A stretch of 64,000 nucleotides of DNA from Bifidobacterium vansinderenii (GTDB lineage: Bacteria; Actinomycetota; Actinomycetes; Actinomycetales; Bifidobacteriaceae): NCBI RefSeq assembly GCF_002234915.1, contig NZ_NEWD01000007.1:186001-250000 (forward strand). Reading direction: 5' to 3'. Shown here in pieces: positions 9,701 through 17,179 of the stretch. How positions within the stretch are numbered: position 1 is the first letter of the stretch; every line of letters begins with the position of its first letter. The notes under the pieces are model-generated. The model made no database searches. It saw only the letters and a list, made by a program, of their open reading frames with translations, and was not told the DNA's origin. A program made the position numbers and the translations under genes.

Positions 9701-11756
9701 CTACCCGGGACTCGAACTCGTGCAGCTCAACTCCTTCGGCTGCGGTCTCGACGCCATCACCACCGACCAGGTCTCCGAGATCCTCGCCGACAAGGCCGAC
9801 GTGTACACACTGCTCAAGATCGACGAGGTGTCCAACCTGGGCGCCGCCAAGATCCGACTGCGCTCGCTCAAGGCCGCCGTGGAGGAACGCGAGGCCAACA
9901 AGAAGCGCGAGGAGCACGCCCTGCAGACCACCGCCGAACAGGTGCGTCGCGAAACCGAATCCGAAAACCGCCTCGCCGAAGCGCAGGCCAGGTTCGAAGA
10001 GGCCAAGAAGCAGCTCGAAGCCGCACAGGCCGAGGTGGAGGCCACCATGCCCGCCGCCAACCTGGACGCCGGATTCGTCAAGAAGCCGTACGCGATCACG
10101 CTGGACGGTAGGGGTGCTGCCGGTGCCGCCGGAGCCGGTGCGGGCGCTTCCGCCAAGCCCCAGCCGAAGCAGGGCGAATTCCGCCGCACCGGATCCAAGG
10201 CCCCCACGCCCGGACGCCAGATCCTGCTCGACGCGGTCATGGACGGCAACCCCAAGGCCAGCGCACAGACCAAGAAGAACGCACACAACACCGCCACCAT
10301 GTCGAAGTACGCCAACCGCATCCCCTTCGGCAAGTCCATGAAGAAGGACTACACCATCGTGGCACCGCAGATGAGCCCCATGCACATGTCGCTCATCGAA
10401 TCCGTGATCCGCTCCGGCGGCTACAAGTTCGACATCCTCGAACACGCCAGCCGCGACGACGTGGAACTCGGCCTCAAATACGTGAACAACGACGCCTGCT
10501 ACCCGGCCATCATGGTCATCGGACAGCTCGTCAACGCCATCGTCGAAGGCAAGTACGACCCCGACAAGGTGGCGCTCGCCATCACGCAGACCGGCGGCAT
10601 GTGCCGTGCGACCAACTACTTCGGCCTGATCCGCAAGGCACTCGTCGACGCCGGCTACCCGCAGGTGCCGGTGATCGCGCTGAGCACGCAGGGACTGGAG
10701 TCCAACCCCGGATTCACTCCCACGCCGGCGCTGCTGCACCGCGCGGTCAAGGCGCTGATCGTGGGCGACCTGTTCCTTAAGTGCCTTTATCGCGTGCGCC
10801 CGTACGAGCAGGTCAAAGGCAGCGCCGACGAACTGTACCGCATGTGGGACACGATCACCCGCGAGACGATCGAGCACCATGGCTTCTCCAAGACCGCCAA
10901 GGCGAAGATCGGCAAGGGATACCTGCCGTATCCGGTGCTGCTCAAGGAGATCGTCAAGTCGTTCGACGCGCTGCCGCTGCGCGACATTCCGCGCAAACCG
11001 CGCGTGGGCGTGGTGGGCGAGATCCTCGTCAAGTACCATCCCGACGCGAACAACCACGTGGTCGACGTGATCGAATCCCAGGGCTGCGAGGCCGTGGTGC
11101 CCGGCATCATGGAGTTCATGACCACGCGCCCGTACATCACCGACTGGAACGAGCACAACCTCGGCATGGGAGGCAACAAGAAGCTGTACGCCGTGATGCG
11201 CTGGGGTCTGGACCGCTATCTCAACCCGGTGCGCAGGGCCATCGACCTGGCGCACGGCAAGTTCCAGCAGGATCTGCCGATGAGCGAACTCGTCAAGAAG
11301 GCCGGCGAGGTCACGTCGGTGGGCGTGCAGGCCGGCGAGGGCTGGCTGCTGACCGCCGAGATTCTGGAGCTCATCGAATCGGGTGCGCCGAATGTGGTGT
11401 GCGCGCAGCCGTTCGCCTGCCTGCCGAACCACGTGACCGGCCGCGGCATGTTCGGCGAGATCCGCCGCCAGCACCCCGAGGCGAACATCGTATCGATCGA
11501 TTACGATCCGGGCGCCTCGCAGGCCAACCAGCTCAACCGCATCAAGCTCATGATCTCCGCCGCCAAGCAGGCCGAGGAGCGTCGCCGGGCTCAGGCGGCC
11601 GGGGAAGCTGCAGGGGAGCAGGAGACGGATAGTGCCGCTGCCGGCGATGCCGACTCCTCTGGGGCCGGTAACGCGGCGAATGGCGAACAGGATCGCGCAC
11701 CCGGCCAGGACGGCGGCGACGCCCCGGCCAAGCCGCGTCTCTCCGAGGCGGCGTGA
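6714..11756 (+). CDS. Giant fused 2-hydroxyacyl-CoA dehydratase activase / DUF2229 / dehydratase-like protein
   Basis: A 1680-residue cytoplasmic iron-sulfur protein built from three blocks. Two ASKHA ATPase domains of the BcrAD/BadFG activase type come first: one from IGLDIGSTTVKAVVLD (near 12) with a cluster-type cysteine in MNGSCAGGTGAFIDQMA, and a second from FLGIDAGSTTIKATLV (about 360) with NEACSSGCGSFLQTFAQ. A Cys-rich linker (CKLCQNHC, about 647) leads into a DUF2229/HgdB-like region with ENICYPAKLVHGH and FYPCVSYEEN. After a charged coiled coil (about 1043-1123) comes a second dehydratase-like block with NNDACYPA and QTGGMCRATNY. Activases of this group use ATP to push an electron onto a dehydratase at high energy. 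Here activase and partner are one chain; the substrate is unknown. The ATG is preceded by GAAGGAAAAGG. The alanine-rich tail is poorly conserved. Confidence 0.85.
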   Translation: MPELKTNDCIRIGLDIGSTTVKAVVLDKDGVSADGGEDESPLAAPGQHILYADYRRHHANVRATVAELLTDIHHHLEDLHRGDEPVRLAITGSGGLGLADNLHVPFAQEVIAETVAIDAKYPQADVIIELGGEDAKVTYLKPTPEQRMNGSCAGGTGAFIDQMATLLDTDATGLNEMAKHYETLYPIASRCGVFAKTDLQPLINDGAAKPDLAASIFTAVATQTIAGLSSGRPIRGTVIFLGGPLFFLSELREAFRRALKDRVKEFITPEDAHLYVAYGSALLVGQEDAEQNEDGIVHYEARTLDDILAALENLKNLPSNTPTMPPLFDTEEDRERFNERHHREHIHIGTLEGAHGPHFLGIDAGSTTIKATLVNDDREIVWSSYANNEGSPLTAAVNIVKKIQNELPEGAYIARSCATGYGEGLITTGLHLDEGVVETMAHYRGAEMVSPGVTAVIDIGGQDMKYLAINDGVIDSIAVNEACSSGCGSFLQTFAQSMGLTIQEFTQKALASDHPVDLGSRCTVFMNSSVKQAQKEGASIENIAAGLCYSVVRNALYKVIKLRDAGDLGDTVVVQGGTFLNDAVLRAFELLTEREVTRPNIAGLMGAFGAALTARMHYNDDDDPNKRSSILSGSELDNLSMTSERDVCKLCQNHCKLTITTFADGSRYVTGNRCERGGDSKRKRSDRPNLYEYKYKRCFAYRRLTDKKATRGEIGIPRVLNMYENYPFWFTLLTSLGFKVMISGRSNHELFETGIDSIASENICYPAKLVHGHIKWLLHKGIKTIFYPCVSYEENLVENTDNHYNCPVVANYPVVIGANMPELRDPSIRYMRPYFNLADHDLMVDRIVEEFAWANVSREEAEAAVKAAYAEDKLFKHDVQQEGLRALAYMKEHNCRGIVLAGRPYHIDPEINHGIPETICALGMVVLSEDSICELQPGEDLHLSDYLAEGEKDPRKKDSAGFRHVGDRKVTRMPLRVTNQWAYHSRLYAAAHFVASYPGLELVQLNSFGCGLDAITTDQVSEILADKADVYTLLKIDEVSNLGAAKIRLRSLKAAVEEREANKKREEHALQTTAEQVRRETESENRLAEAQARFEEAKKQLEAAQAEVEATMPAANLDAGFVKKPYAITLDGRGAAGAAGAGAGASAKPQPKQGEFRRTGSKAPTPGRQILLDAVMDGNPKASAQTKKNAHNTATMSKYANRIPFGKSMKKDYTIVAPQMSPMHMSLIESVIRSGGYKFDILEHASRDDVELGLKYVNNDACYPAIMVIGQLVNAIVEGKYDPDKVALAITQTGGMCRATNYFGLIRKALVDAGYPQVPVIALSTQGLESNPGFTPTPALLHRAVKALIVGDLFLKCLYRVRPYEQVKGSADELYRMWDTITRETIEHHGFSKTAKAKIGKGYLPYPVLLKEIVKSFDALPLRDIPRKPRVGVVGEILVKYHPDANNHVVDVIESQGCEAVVPGIMEFMTTRPYITDWNEHNLGMGGNKKLYAVMRWGLDRYLNPVRRAIDLAHGKFQQDLPMSELVKKAGEVTSVGVQAGEGWLLTAEILELIESGAPNVVCAQPFACLPNHVTGRGMFGEIRRQHPEANIVSIDYDPGASQANQLNRIKLMISAAKQAEERRRAQAAGEAAGEQETDSAAAGDADSSGAGNAANGEQDRAPGQDGGDAPAKPRLSEAA

Positions 11757-11797
11757 TCCGCTGCCGGGGCATATCGGTCATTGGTCGTTGTGAGCAT

Positions 11798-11842
11798 TGA
11801 GCCCGGGAATGGGTACGTCGGTACCCTATACCCCCGGGCTCA
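11798..11842 (+). terminator. Strong hairpin after the activase gene
   Basis: TGAGCCCGGG pairs with CCCGGGCTCA, and GGGTAC-GTCG-GTACCC pairs inside it. There is no run of T, so it may be a processing or rho-aided end rather than a simple intrinsic terminator. Confidence 0.55.
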
Positions 11843-11942
11843 TTCGCTTCCGCTTTACAGTGCCGGTGGCGGGGCGCGGCTCAACTTCTTCGTCATCGAT
11901 GCCCGCTGGCCGGTTTTTGCCGAGCCCCTTTGACCTAACTCC

Positions 11943-12125
11943 TAGTTCTGTGCGGATTTCGGGGGAGTGCGGACATCAATCCTCGAGTTCTGTGCGTGAG
12001 ATTCGGCATATGGGAAGTATGATCCTTGATATTTCAGGCCTCATACTTTGATGTTCTTCTTAATGACGCACAGAACTCGAGGATTGGTGTCTGCAGGAAC
12101 GGAAAATCCGCACAGAACTCGAAGA
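11943..12125. repeat. Inverted repeat of about 55-60-bp arms with a paired AGAACTCGA motif
   Basis: The left arm (11943-11997) holds TAGTTCTGTGCGGATTTC and then CCTCGAGTTCTGTGCGT. The right arm (12066-12125) is its imperfect reverse complement: ACGCACAGAACTCGAGGATT, then GATTTTCC reversed, then CCGCACAGAACTCGAAGATT. Each arm therefore contains two related motifs about 40 bases apart. A diverged copy of the right arm sits directly after the CRISPR array near 22984. Confidence 0.7.
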
Positions 12126-12198
12126 TTGCCCTGTCTGCAGGATGCAAGATTGGGTGCGGACTCCTGCGTTCGGCGACCAGTCCCACCGACACGCCGAA

Positions 12199-12258
12199 TT
12201 GTTGCATTTGCAACTGTTGTATATGATAACTTTTCGTTATGAAGGTTGCATATGCAAC
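12199..12258 (+). promoter_or_regulatory. Promoter with two palindromic MarR operators
   Basis: TTGTTG (12199-12204) and TATGAT (12222-12227) are 17 bases apart. GTTGCATTTGCAAC (12201-12214) overlaps the -35 box, and the perfect palindrome GTTGCATATGCAAC (12245-12258) lies just past the start point; their centres are 44 bases apart, about four helical turns. A further half-site GTTGCAT begins at 12260. This arrangement suits autorepression by the MarR protein encoded 32 bases downstream. Confidence 0.8.
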
Positions 12259-12289
12259 AGTTGCATGTGATGCAGATTCGAGGAGGACG

Positions 12290-12847
12290 ATGGACAGACG
12301 CATTCTCAGTCTGGAGATGCGCGCGCTCTGCAAGTCCGTCGACCGCTATCTCGGCGAAACCATGCCCGAGTCCGCGGCCAGCGCCACTGGAGGCAACGCG
12401 CACATCATCCTGTTCCTGGTGCGCAACCGGGACAGGGAGATCTACCAGCACACCATCGAGCAGCACTTCGGCGTCACCCGATCCACGGTGTCGCGCGTGC
12501 TCGCGCTGATGGAGAAGAAGGGACTGATCACCCGTGAACCGGTCGCGCACGACGCCCGGCTGAAGAAGATCGTGCCCACGGCCAAGGCCGACGCCATCGT
12601 CGCCGACCTCAAAGCCAACGGCGAACGAGCCGAACGACTGCTGCTCAGCGGTTTCTCCGACGAGGAGGAGGCCGCGCTCCGCGAATACGTGCAGCGCATG
12701 CGCGACAACATCGCGCGGGCACAGCAGGAGTTCGAAAACAGCGGTGCCATTGCCGATGATGCCGTCGCGGACGCCGTGGCAAAGAACAACCCGACAAAAA
12801 ACGACACAGTGAAAAACGACACAAAGAAGAAGGAGGAAGACAAGTGA
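12290..12847 (+). CDS. MarR-family transcriptional regulator of the adjacent ABC exporter
   Basis: This 185-residue winged-helix DNA-binding protein probably represses its own operon until a toxic or signal compound binds. The MarR core is visible: IYQHTIEQHFGVTRSTVSRVLALMEKKGLI is the helix-turn-helix (about 46-75), followed by the wing REPVAHDARLKKIVPTAKA. Long C-terminal helices would form the dimer. I choose the ATG after GAGGAGGAC, because the longer frame upstream runs through the second operator. The lysine- and aspartate-rich tail is low complexity. The stop codon overlaps the GTG start of the first ABC gene, so translation is probably coupled. Confidence 0.92.
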   Translation: MDRRILSLEMRALCKSVDRYLGETMPESAASATGGNAHIILFLVRNRDREIYQHTIEQHFGVTRSTVSRVLALMEKKGLITREPVAHDARLKKIVPTAKADAIVADLKANGERAERLLLSGFSDEEEAALREYVQRMRDNIARAQQEFENSGAIADDAVADAVAKNNPTKNDTVKNDTKKKEEDK

Positions 12848-14799
12848 CCGACGCCACCGCCACCGAAGCGGCCATCGAGAAGTCGCGCAAGGCCGTCGAA
12901 CCGGCCAGGCCCAAACACATCATTCGCACACTCGGCAAGTCGCTGCGCGAATACCGGAAGCACAGCCTGCTGGCCCCGGCATTCGTGATCGTCGAAAGCG
13001 TGCTGGAGATCGTGATCCCCACGGTCATGGCGTCCCTGATCGATCAGGGCATCACCGGCGGCAGCATGCCCGCCATCATCAAGTTCGGCCTGATCCTGCT
13101 GGGATGCTCGCTGGTGTCGCTCGCCTGCGGATTCCTCGCCGGAAAGTTCGCCGCCATCGCGGCCGCCGGATTTGCGAAGAACCTGCGCCACGACCAGTTC
13201 GAGAAGGTGCAGGGCTTCAGCTTCACCAACATCGACCGGTTCTCCACCGGTTCGATCATCACCCGACTGACCACCGACGTGACCAACCTGCAGAACGCGT
13301 ACGCCATGATGATCCGCATGGGCGTGCGCGCGCCGATCATGGTGGTCGTCGCATGGATTTTCTCGTTCCGCATCAGCCCGAGCATTTCCATGGTGTTCCT
13401 CGCCTGCATCCCGATCCTCGGCCTTGGTCTATGCGGTCTGGCCGTGCTCGTGCACCCCGTGTTCGAGCGCGTGTTCCACACGTACGATGCGCTGAACAAT
13501 GTGGTCGACGAGAACCTGCAGGGCATTCGCGTGGTCAAGTCGTACAACCGCGAATCCTATGAGATCAACAAGTTCGACCGCATTTCCAAGCGCATCTTCA
13601 AGGACTTCACCAAGGCCGAACGCATCATGAGCTTCAACATGCCGCTCATGATGTTCTGCATCTACGGATCCATGATCCTCATCTCGTGGATGGGCGCCAC
13701 GCAGATCGTTGCCTCCGGCAACAACGCCGCGCTGGGTCTGACCACCGGCGACCTGACCGCGCTCGTGACCTACGCCATGCAGATCCTCATGGCCATGATG
13801 ATGCTGTCGATGATCTTCGTCATGGTCATCATCTCCCAGGCGTCCGCCGAACGCATCTGCCAGGTGCTGCAGGAGCAGAGCACCGTGACCGATCCTGACC
13901 AGCCCGTCATGGAGGTGACCGACGGCTCCATCGACTTCGACCACGTGACCTTCCGCTACTCCGACAGCTCCGAAAAGCCCGTGCTCGACGACATCGACCT
14001 GAACATCCCGTCCGGCGCCACCATCGGCATCGTCGGCGGCACCGGATCCGCCAAGTCGTCGCTCGTCCAGCTGATCCCGCGCCTGTACGACGTCTCCTCC
14101 GGCTCCCTCCGAGTCGGCGGCCGCGACGTGCGCAACTACGACCTCGAGGTCCTGCGCGACCAGGTGGCCATGGTGCTGCAGAAGAACGTGCTGTTCAGCG
14201 GCACCATCGCCGAAAACCTGCGCTGGGGCAACCCGAACGCCACCGACGAGGAGCTGCGCCACGCCTGCCAGCTCGCCCAGGCCGACGGATTCATCCAGGA
14301 ATTCCCCGACAAGTACGACACGTACATCGAACAGGGCGGCACCAACGTGTCCGGCGGCCAGCGCCAGCGACTGTGCATCGCCCGAGCGCTCCTGAAGAAG
14401 CCGAAGATCCTCATCCTCGACGACTCCACCAGCGCCGTCGACACCAAGACCGACAAGCTGATCCGCGAGGCGTTCCACAACGAGATCCCCGACACCACCA
14501 AGATCATCATCGCCCAGCGAGTCTCCTCCGTGCAGGAATCCGACATGATCCTCGTGATGGACGGCGGCCGCATCATGGCCCGAGGCACGCACGACGAACT
14601 GCTCCTCACCTGCGAGGAATACCGGTCCATCTACGAATCCCAGACCAAGAACCAGGGCCAGTCCGAAGAGGAGGCCACGGCATCCGAGCCGGCGCCTGCG
14701 TCTGCCCCCACCGAACTGCCCGAACAGGAGCAGACCCTGGCCCACGAGGTCCAGAACGCCCCCACCGCCGACCACACCGCCGAAGGAGGTGCCCGATAA
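12844..14799 (+). CDS. ABC exporter half-transporter with degenerate catalytic site (membrane-ATPase fusion)
   Basis: A 651-residue type-IV ABC exporter half: six membrane segments in the first 330 residues, then a nucleotide-binding domain. The ATPase motifs are altered. Walker A is GGTGSAKSS (about 398, alanine for the usual last glycine), the Walker B end is LILDDST (aspartate instead of the catalytic glutamate, about 523), and the switch histidine is replaced by glutamine in AQRVSS (about 557). The signature VSGGQ is normal. This is the pattern of the non-hydrolysing half in heterodimeric exporters such as BmrC/BmrD or TM287/288. It starts at GTG overlapping the MarR stop, and its own stop overlaps the next ATG, so the two halves should be made together. 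Substrate unknown; multidrug or peptide export is likely. Confidence 0.93.
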   Translation: MTDATATEAAIEKSRKAVEPARPKHIIRTLGKSLREYRKHSLLAPAFVIVESVLEIVIPTVMASLIDQGITGGSMPAIIKFGLILLGCSLVSLACGFLAGKFAAIAAAGFAKNLRHDQFEKVQGFSFTNIDRFSTGSIITRLTTDVTNLQNAYAMMIRMGVRAPIMVVVAWIFSFRISPSISMVFLACIPILGLGLCGLAVLVHPVFERVFHTYDALNNVVDENLQGIRVVKSYNRESYEINKFDRISKRIFKDFTKAERIMSFNMPLMMFCIYGSMILISWMGATQIVASGNNAALGLTTGDLTALVTYAMQILMAMMMLSMIFVMVIISQASAERICQVLQEQSTVTDPDQPVMEVTDGSIDFDHVTFRYSDSSEKPVLDDIDLNIPSGATIGIVGGTGSAKSSLVQLIPRLYDVSSGSLRVGGRDVRNYDLEVLRDQVAMVLQKNVLFSGTIAENLRWGNPNATDEELRHACQLAQADGFIQEFPDKYDTYIEQGGTNVSGGQRQRLCIARALLKKPKILILDDSTSAVDTKTDKLIREAFHNEIPDTTKIIIAQRVSSVQESDMILVMDGGRIMARGTHDELLLTCEEYRSIYESQTKNQGQSEEEATASEPAPASAPTELPEQEQTLAHEVQNAPTADHTAEGGAR

Positions 14800-16832
14800 T
14801 GGCCGAACAGACCAAACAGAACAACACGAACACCATCACCAACCGCCGGCCGGGCATGCTCAAACCCGCACCCGGCACCACCAAACGCATCTTCGGCTAC
14901 ATCATGCAGTACAAGGTGCGCGTCGTGGCCATCGTCGCCTGCATCCTCGTCGGCGCCGCCGCCCAGGCCGGATCCGCGCTCTTCCTGCAGACCCTGATCG
15001 ACAAGTACATCCTGCCGATGGTGGGGGAGACCAACCCCGACTGGAATCCGCTAATCCGCGCCATCACACTCATCGGCTGCCTGTACCTCGCCGGCATCCT
15101 CACCGGATGGCTCTGGCAGTGGCTCATCGTCACCGTCGAACAGGGCGTGCTCAAGAAGATCCGCGACGACATGTTCGCCCACCAGCAGCGACTGCCGATC
15201 CGCTACTTCGACACCAACGAACACGGCGACATCATGAGCCGTTACACCAACGACACCGACACCCTGCGCCAGGCCATCAGCCAGTCGTTCCCGCAGATGT
15301 TCTCCTCGATCATCTCCGCGCTCGCGGCCATCATCTCCATGCTCTGGCTATCCGTGCCGATCACCGTGTTCGTGCTCCTGTTCACCGTGCTTCTATTCGT
15401 CATCGTCCGCAAGATCGTCGGACGCGCCGGTCGATACTTCGTCAAGCAGCAGCAGTGGCTCGGCGACGTCAACGCCTTCGTCGAGGAATCCGTCAACGGC
15501 CAGAAGGTCATCAAGGTCTTCAACCACGAGGACACCACCCAGAAGACCTTCGACGAAAAGAACCAGGAACTCTTCGAAGCATCCGCCGAAGCCAACACCT
15601 GGGGCAACGTCACTATGCCGGTCGTGGGCAACATGGGCTACATGCTCTACATCCTGCTCGCCATCCTCGGCGGAGCCATGGCGCTCGCCGGCGTCGGCAA
15701 CTTCGGCCTGTCCGGAGCCGGCCCGCTCACCCTCGGCACGCTCATCTCGCTGCTCACCCTCTCCCGATCGTTCATCAACCCGCTCGGCCAGGTCTCCATG
15801 CAGCTCAACATGGTGATGATGGCGCTCGCCGGCGCATCGCGCATCTTCCAGCTGATGGACGAGCCGGTGGAAGCCGACGGCGGCACCGTCACCCTGGTGA
15901 ACGTGGAACTCGGCGAGGACGGCCGCACCATGACCGAGGTGGACCACGAGACCGGCCACTGGGCGTGGAAGCGCGAGGAGGGCGACGACGGCACGCGTTC
16001 CATGGCCGCCGCCCACGCGCTGAGCCCGCGCGCCGCCGAAGTGGCGACCAAGGCCCGCGAATCGGCCATCACCTCGCCTGACGGACGACTCACGCTGCTG
16101 CGCGGCGACGTGCGCTTCACCGACGTGACGTTCGGCTACAACCCCGACAAGCCCGTGCTGCACGACATCACCTGGTTCGCCAAGCCCGGCCAGAAGATCG
16201 CGCTCGTCGGCGCCACCGGTGCCGGCAAGACCACCGTGACCAACCTGATCAACCGGTTCTACGACATCCAGGAAGGCCAGATCCTCTACGACGGCATCTC
16301 CATTAAGGGCATCTGCAAGCCGGACCTGCGCCGCTCGCTCGGCGTGGTGTTGCAGGACGTGAACTTGTTCACCGGCACCGTGATGGACAACATCCGCTAC
16401 GGACGCCTGAACGCCACCGACGAGGAGTGCATCGAGGCCGCGCGGCTCGTGAACGCGGACAGCTTCATCCGCATGCTGCCGCAGGGCTACCAGACGGTGC
16501 TCGAGGGTGACGGATCGGGTCTTTCGCAGGGACAGCGACAGCTGATCTCCATCGCGCGCGCCGCGGTGGCCGATCCGCCCGCGCTGATCCTCGACGAGGC
16601 CACGTCGTCGATCGATACGCGCACTGAGGAAGTGGTGCAGGCCGGCATGGACAACCTGATGAAGGGCCGCACCGTGTTCGTGATCGCACACCGCCTGTCC
16701 ACCGTGCGCAACTCCGACGTGATCATGGTGCTCGACCATGGCAACATCATCGAGCGCGGTTCGCACGACGAGCTCATCGCCCAGAAGGGCGAATACTACC
16801 AGCTGTACACGGGCGCCGTGGAGTTGGAGTAG
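14799..16832 (+). CDS. ABC exporter half-transporter with intact ATPase (partner subunit)
   Basis: This 677-residue second half of the heterodimeric exporter has six membrane segments, then an ATPase domain with canonical motifs: GATGAGKTT (about 470), signature LSQGQ, Walker B ALILDEATS with catalytic glutamate, and AHRLST. It would provide the working hydrolysis site to complement its degenerate partner. An acidic stretch of about 65 residues (near 365-430, ending in a RESAITSPDG segment) separates the membrane and ATPase domains, longer than in most homologues. The ATG overlaps the preceding TAA (TAATG) and GAAGGAGG precedes it. A terminator follows about 110 bases after the stop, closing the operon. 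Confidence 0.93.
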   Translation: MAEQTKQNNTNTITNRRPGMLKPAPGTTKRIFGYIMQYKVRVVAIVACILVGAAAQAGSALFLQTLIDKYILPMVGETNPDWNPLIRAITLIGCLYLAGILTGWLWQWLIVTVEQGVLKKIRDDMFAHQQRLPIRYFDTNEHGDIMSRYTNDTDTLRQAISQSFPQMFSSIISALAAIISMLWLSVPITVFVLLFTVLLFVIVRKIVGRAGRYFVKQQQWLGDVNAFVEESVNGQKVIKVFNHEDTTQKTFDEKNQELFEASAEANTWGNVTMPVVGNMGYMLYILLAILGGAMALAGVGNFGLSGAGPLTLGTLISLLTLSRSFINPLGQVSMQLNMVMMALAGASRIFQLMDEPVEADGGTVTLVNVELGEDGRTMTEVDHETGHWAWKREEGDDGTRSMAAAHALSPRAAEVATKARESAITSPDGRLTLLRGDVRFTDVTFGYNPDKPVLHDITWFAKPGQKIALVGATGAGKTTVTNLINRFYDIQEGQILYDGISIKGICKPDLRRSLGVVLQDVNLFTGTVMDNIRYGRLNATDEECIEAARLVNADSFIRMLPQGYQTVLEGDGSGLSQGQRQLISIARAAVADPPALILDEATSSIDTRTEEVVQAGMDNLMKGRTVFVIAHRLSTVRNSDVIMVLDHGNIIERGSHDELIAQKGEYYQLYTGAVELE

Positions 16833-16869
16833 GGCGGCTCGCGGTTGGTTGGCTTGGGCTGCTTGGCAT

Positions 16870-16919
16870 GGCTCTCCTCTCCGAGGAGAGCTGTCGACGC
16901 CGCCGACTGAAGGGGAGCC
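16870..16919. repeat. Hairpin repeat after the exporter operon (CTCCCCTC family)
   Basis: GGCTCTCCTCTCCGAGGAGA is followed by a right arm ending GACTGAAGGGGAGCC. It matches the repeat family at 610, 5356, 49750, 51179, 54919 and 57905, with more mismatches than the others. Confidence 0.6.
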
Positions 16920-16939
16920 GTGCGCTCCCATGACTAGAT

Positions 16940-16980
16940 AAGGCCCGCATTCCCGGCTGGAGGGGGAGTGCGGGCCTTTT
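16940..16980 (+). terminator. Rho-independent terminator of the MarR-exporter operon
   Basis: AGGCCCGCATTCCC pairs with GGAGTGCGGGCCT and is followed by TTTT. It separates the exporter operon from the CRISPR-Cas locus. Confidence 0.85.
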
Positions 16981-17179
16981 GCGTCTTGATTGCTAAGATA
17001 GGTGTGTCCGCAAGGGCGGACGTGTTCCGGTTAATAGGGTTGACCAACCTTTTCTGCTGGAGAAATCCTCGCAATTGCGGGGTTTAATCTAGCGGTAGTG
17101 TTATGATCAATTTAAAGATAAGGTTAAAAGGGTAATCTATTTGAGTGAAAAGATACCGAAGATGTACTTTTGACTCTAC
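16981..17179 (+). promoter_or_regulatory. AT-rich region upstream of truncated cas3, with an extended -10 promoter
   Basis: This stretch is clearly richer in A and T than its neighbours. TGTTATGAT (17099-17107) is a consensus extended -10 element. A hairpin-like CCTCGCAATTGCGGGG lies at 17067-17082. It probably holds the original cas-operon promoter, now joined close to the middle of cas3. No gene is seen in it. Confidence 0.4.

Noticed and set aside
6549-11474. Antisense frame of 1641 codons opposite the activase gene
   Set aside because: It is a shadow of a high-GC gene: rich in H, V, L, G and A, no known motif, no ribosome site, and the sense strand encodes clear domains.
12026-12333. Short frames around 12026-12333 and the similar frames at 22978-23192
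   Set aside because: They share peptides such as QNSKIA only because the DNA repeat is shared. Neither has a credible start or ribosome site.
16981-17179. Remnant of the missing N-terminal half of cas3
   Set aside because: Translation in the cas3 frame is closed by a TGA just before the TTG start, and no Walker A or DEAD-like peptide is visible in any frame of this stretch.
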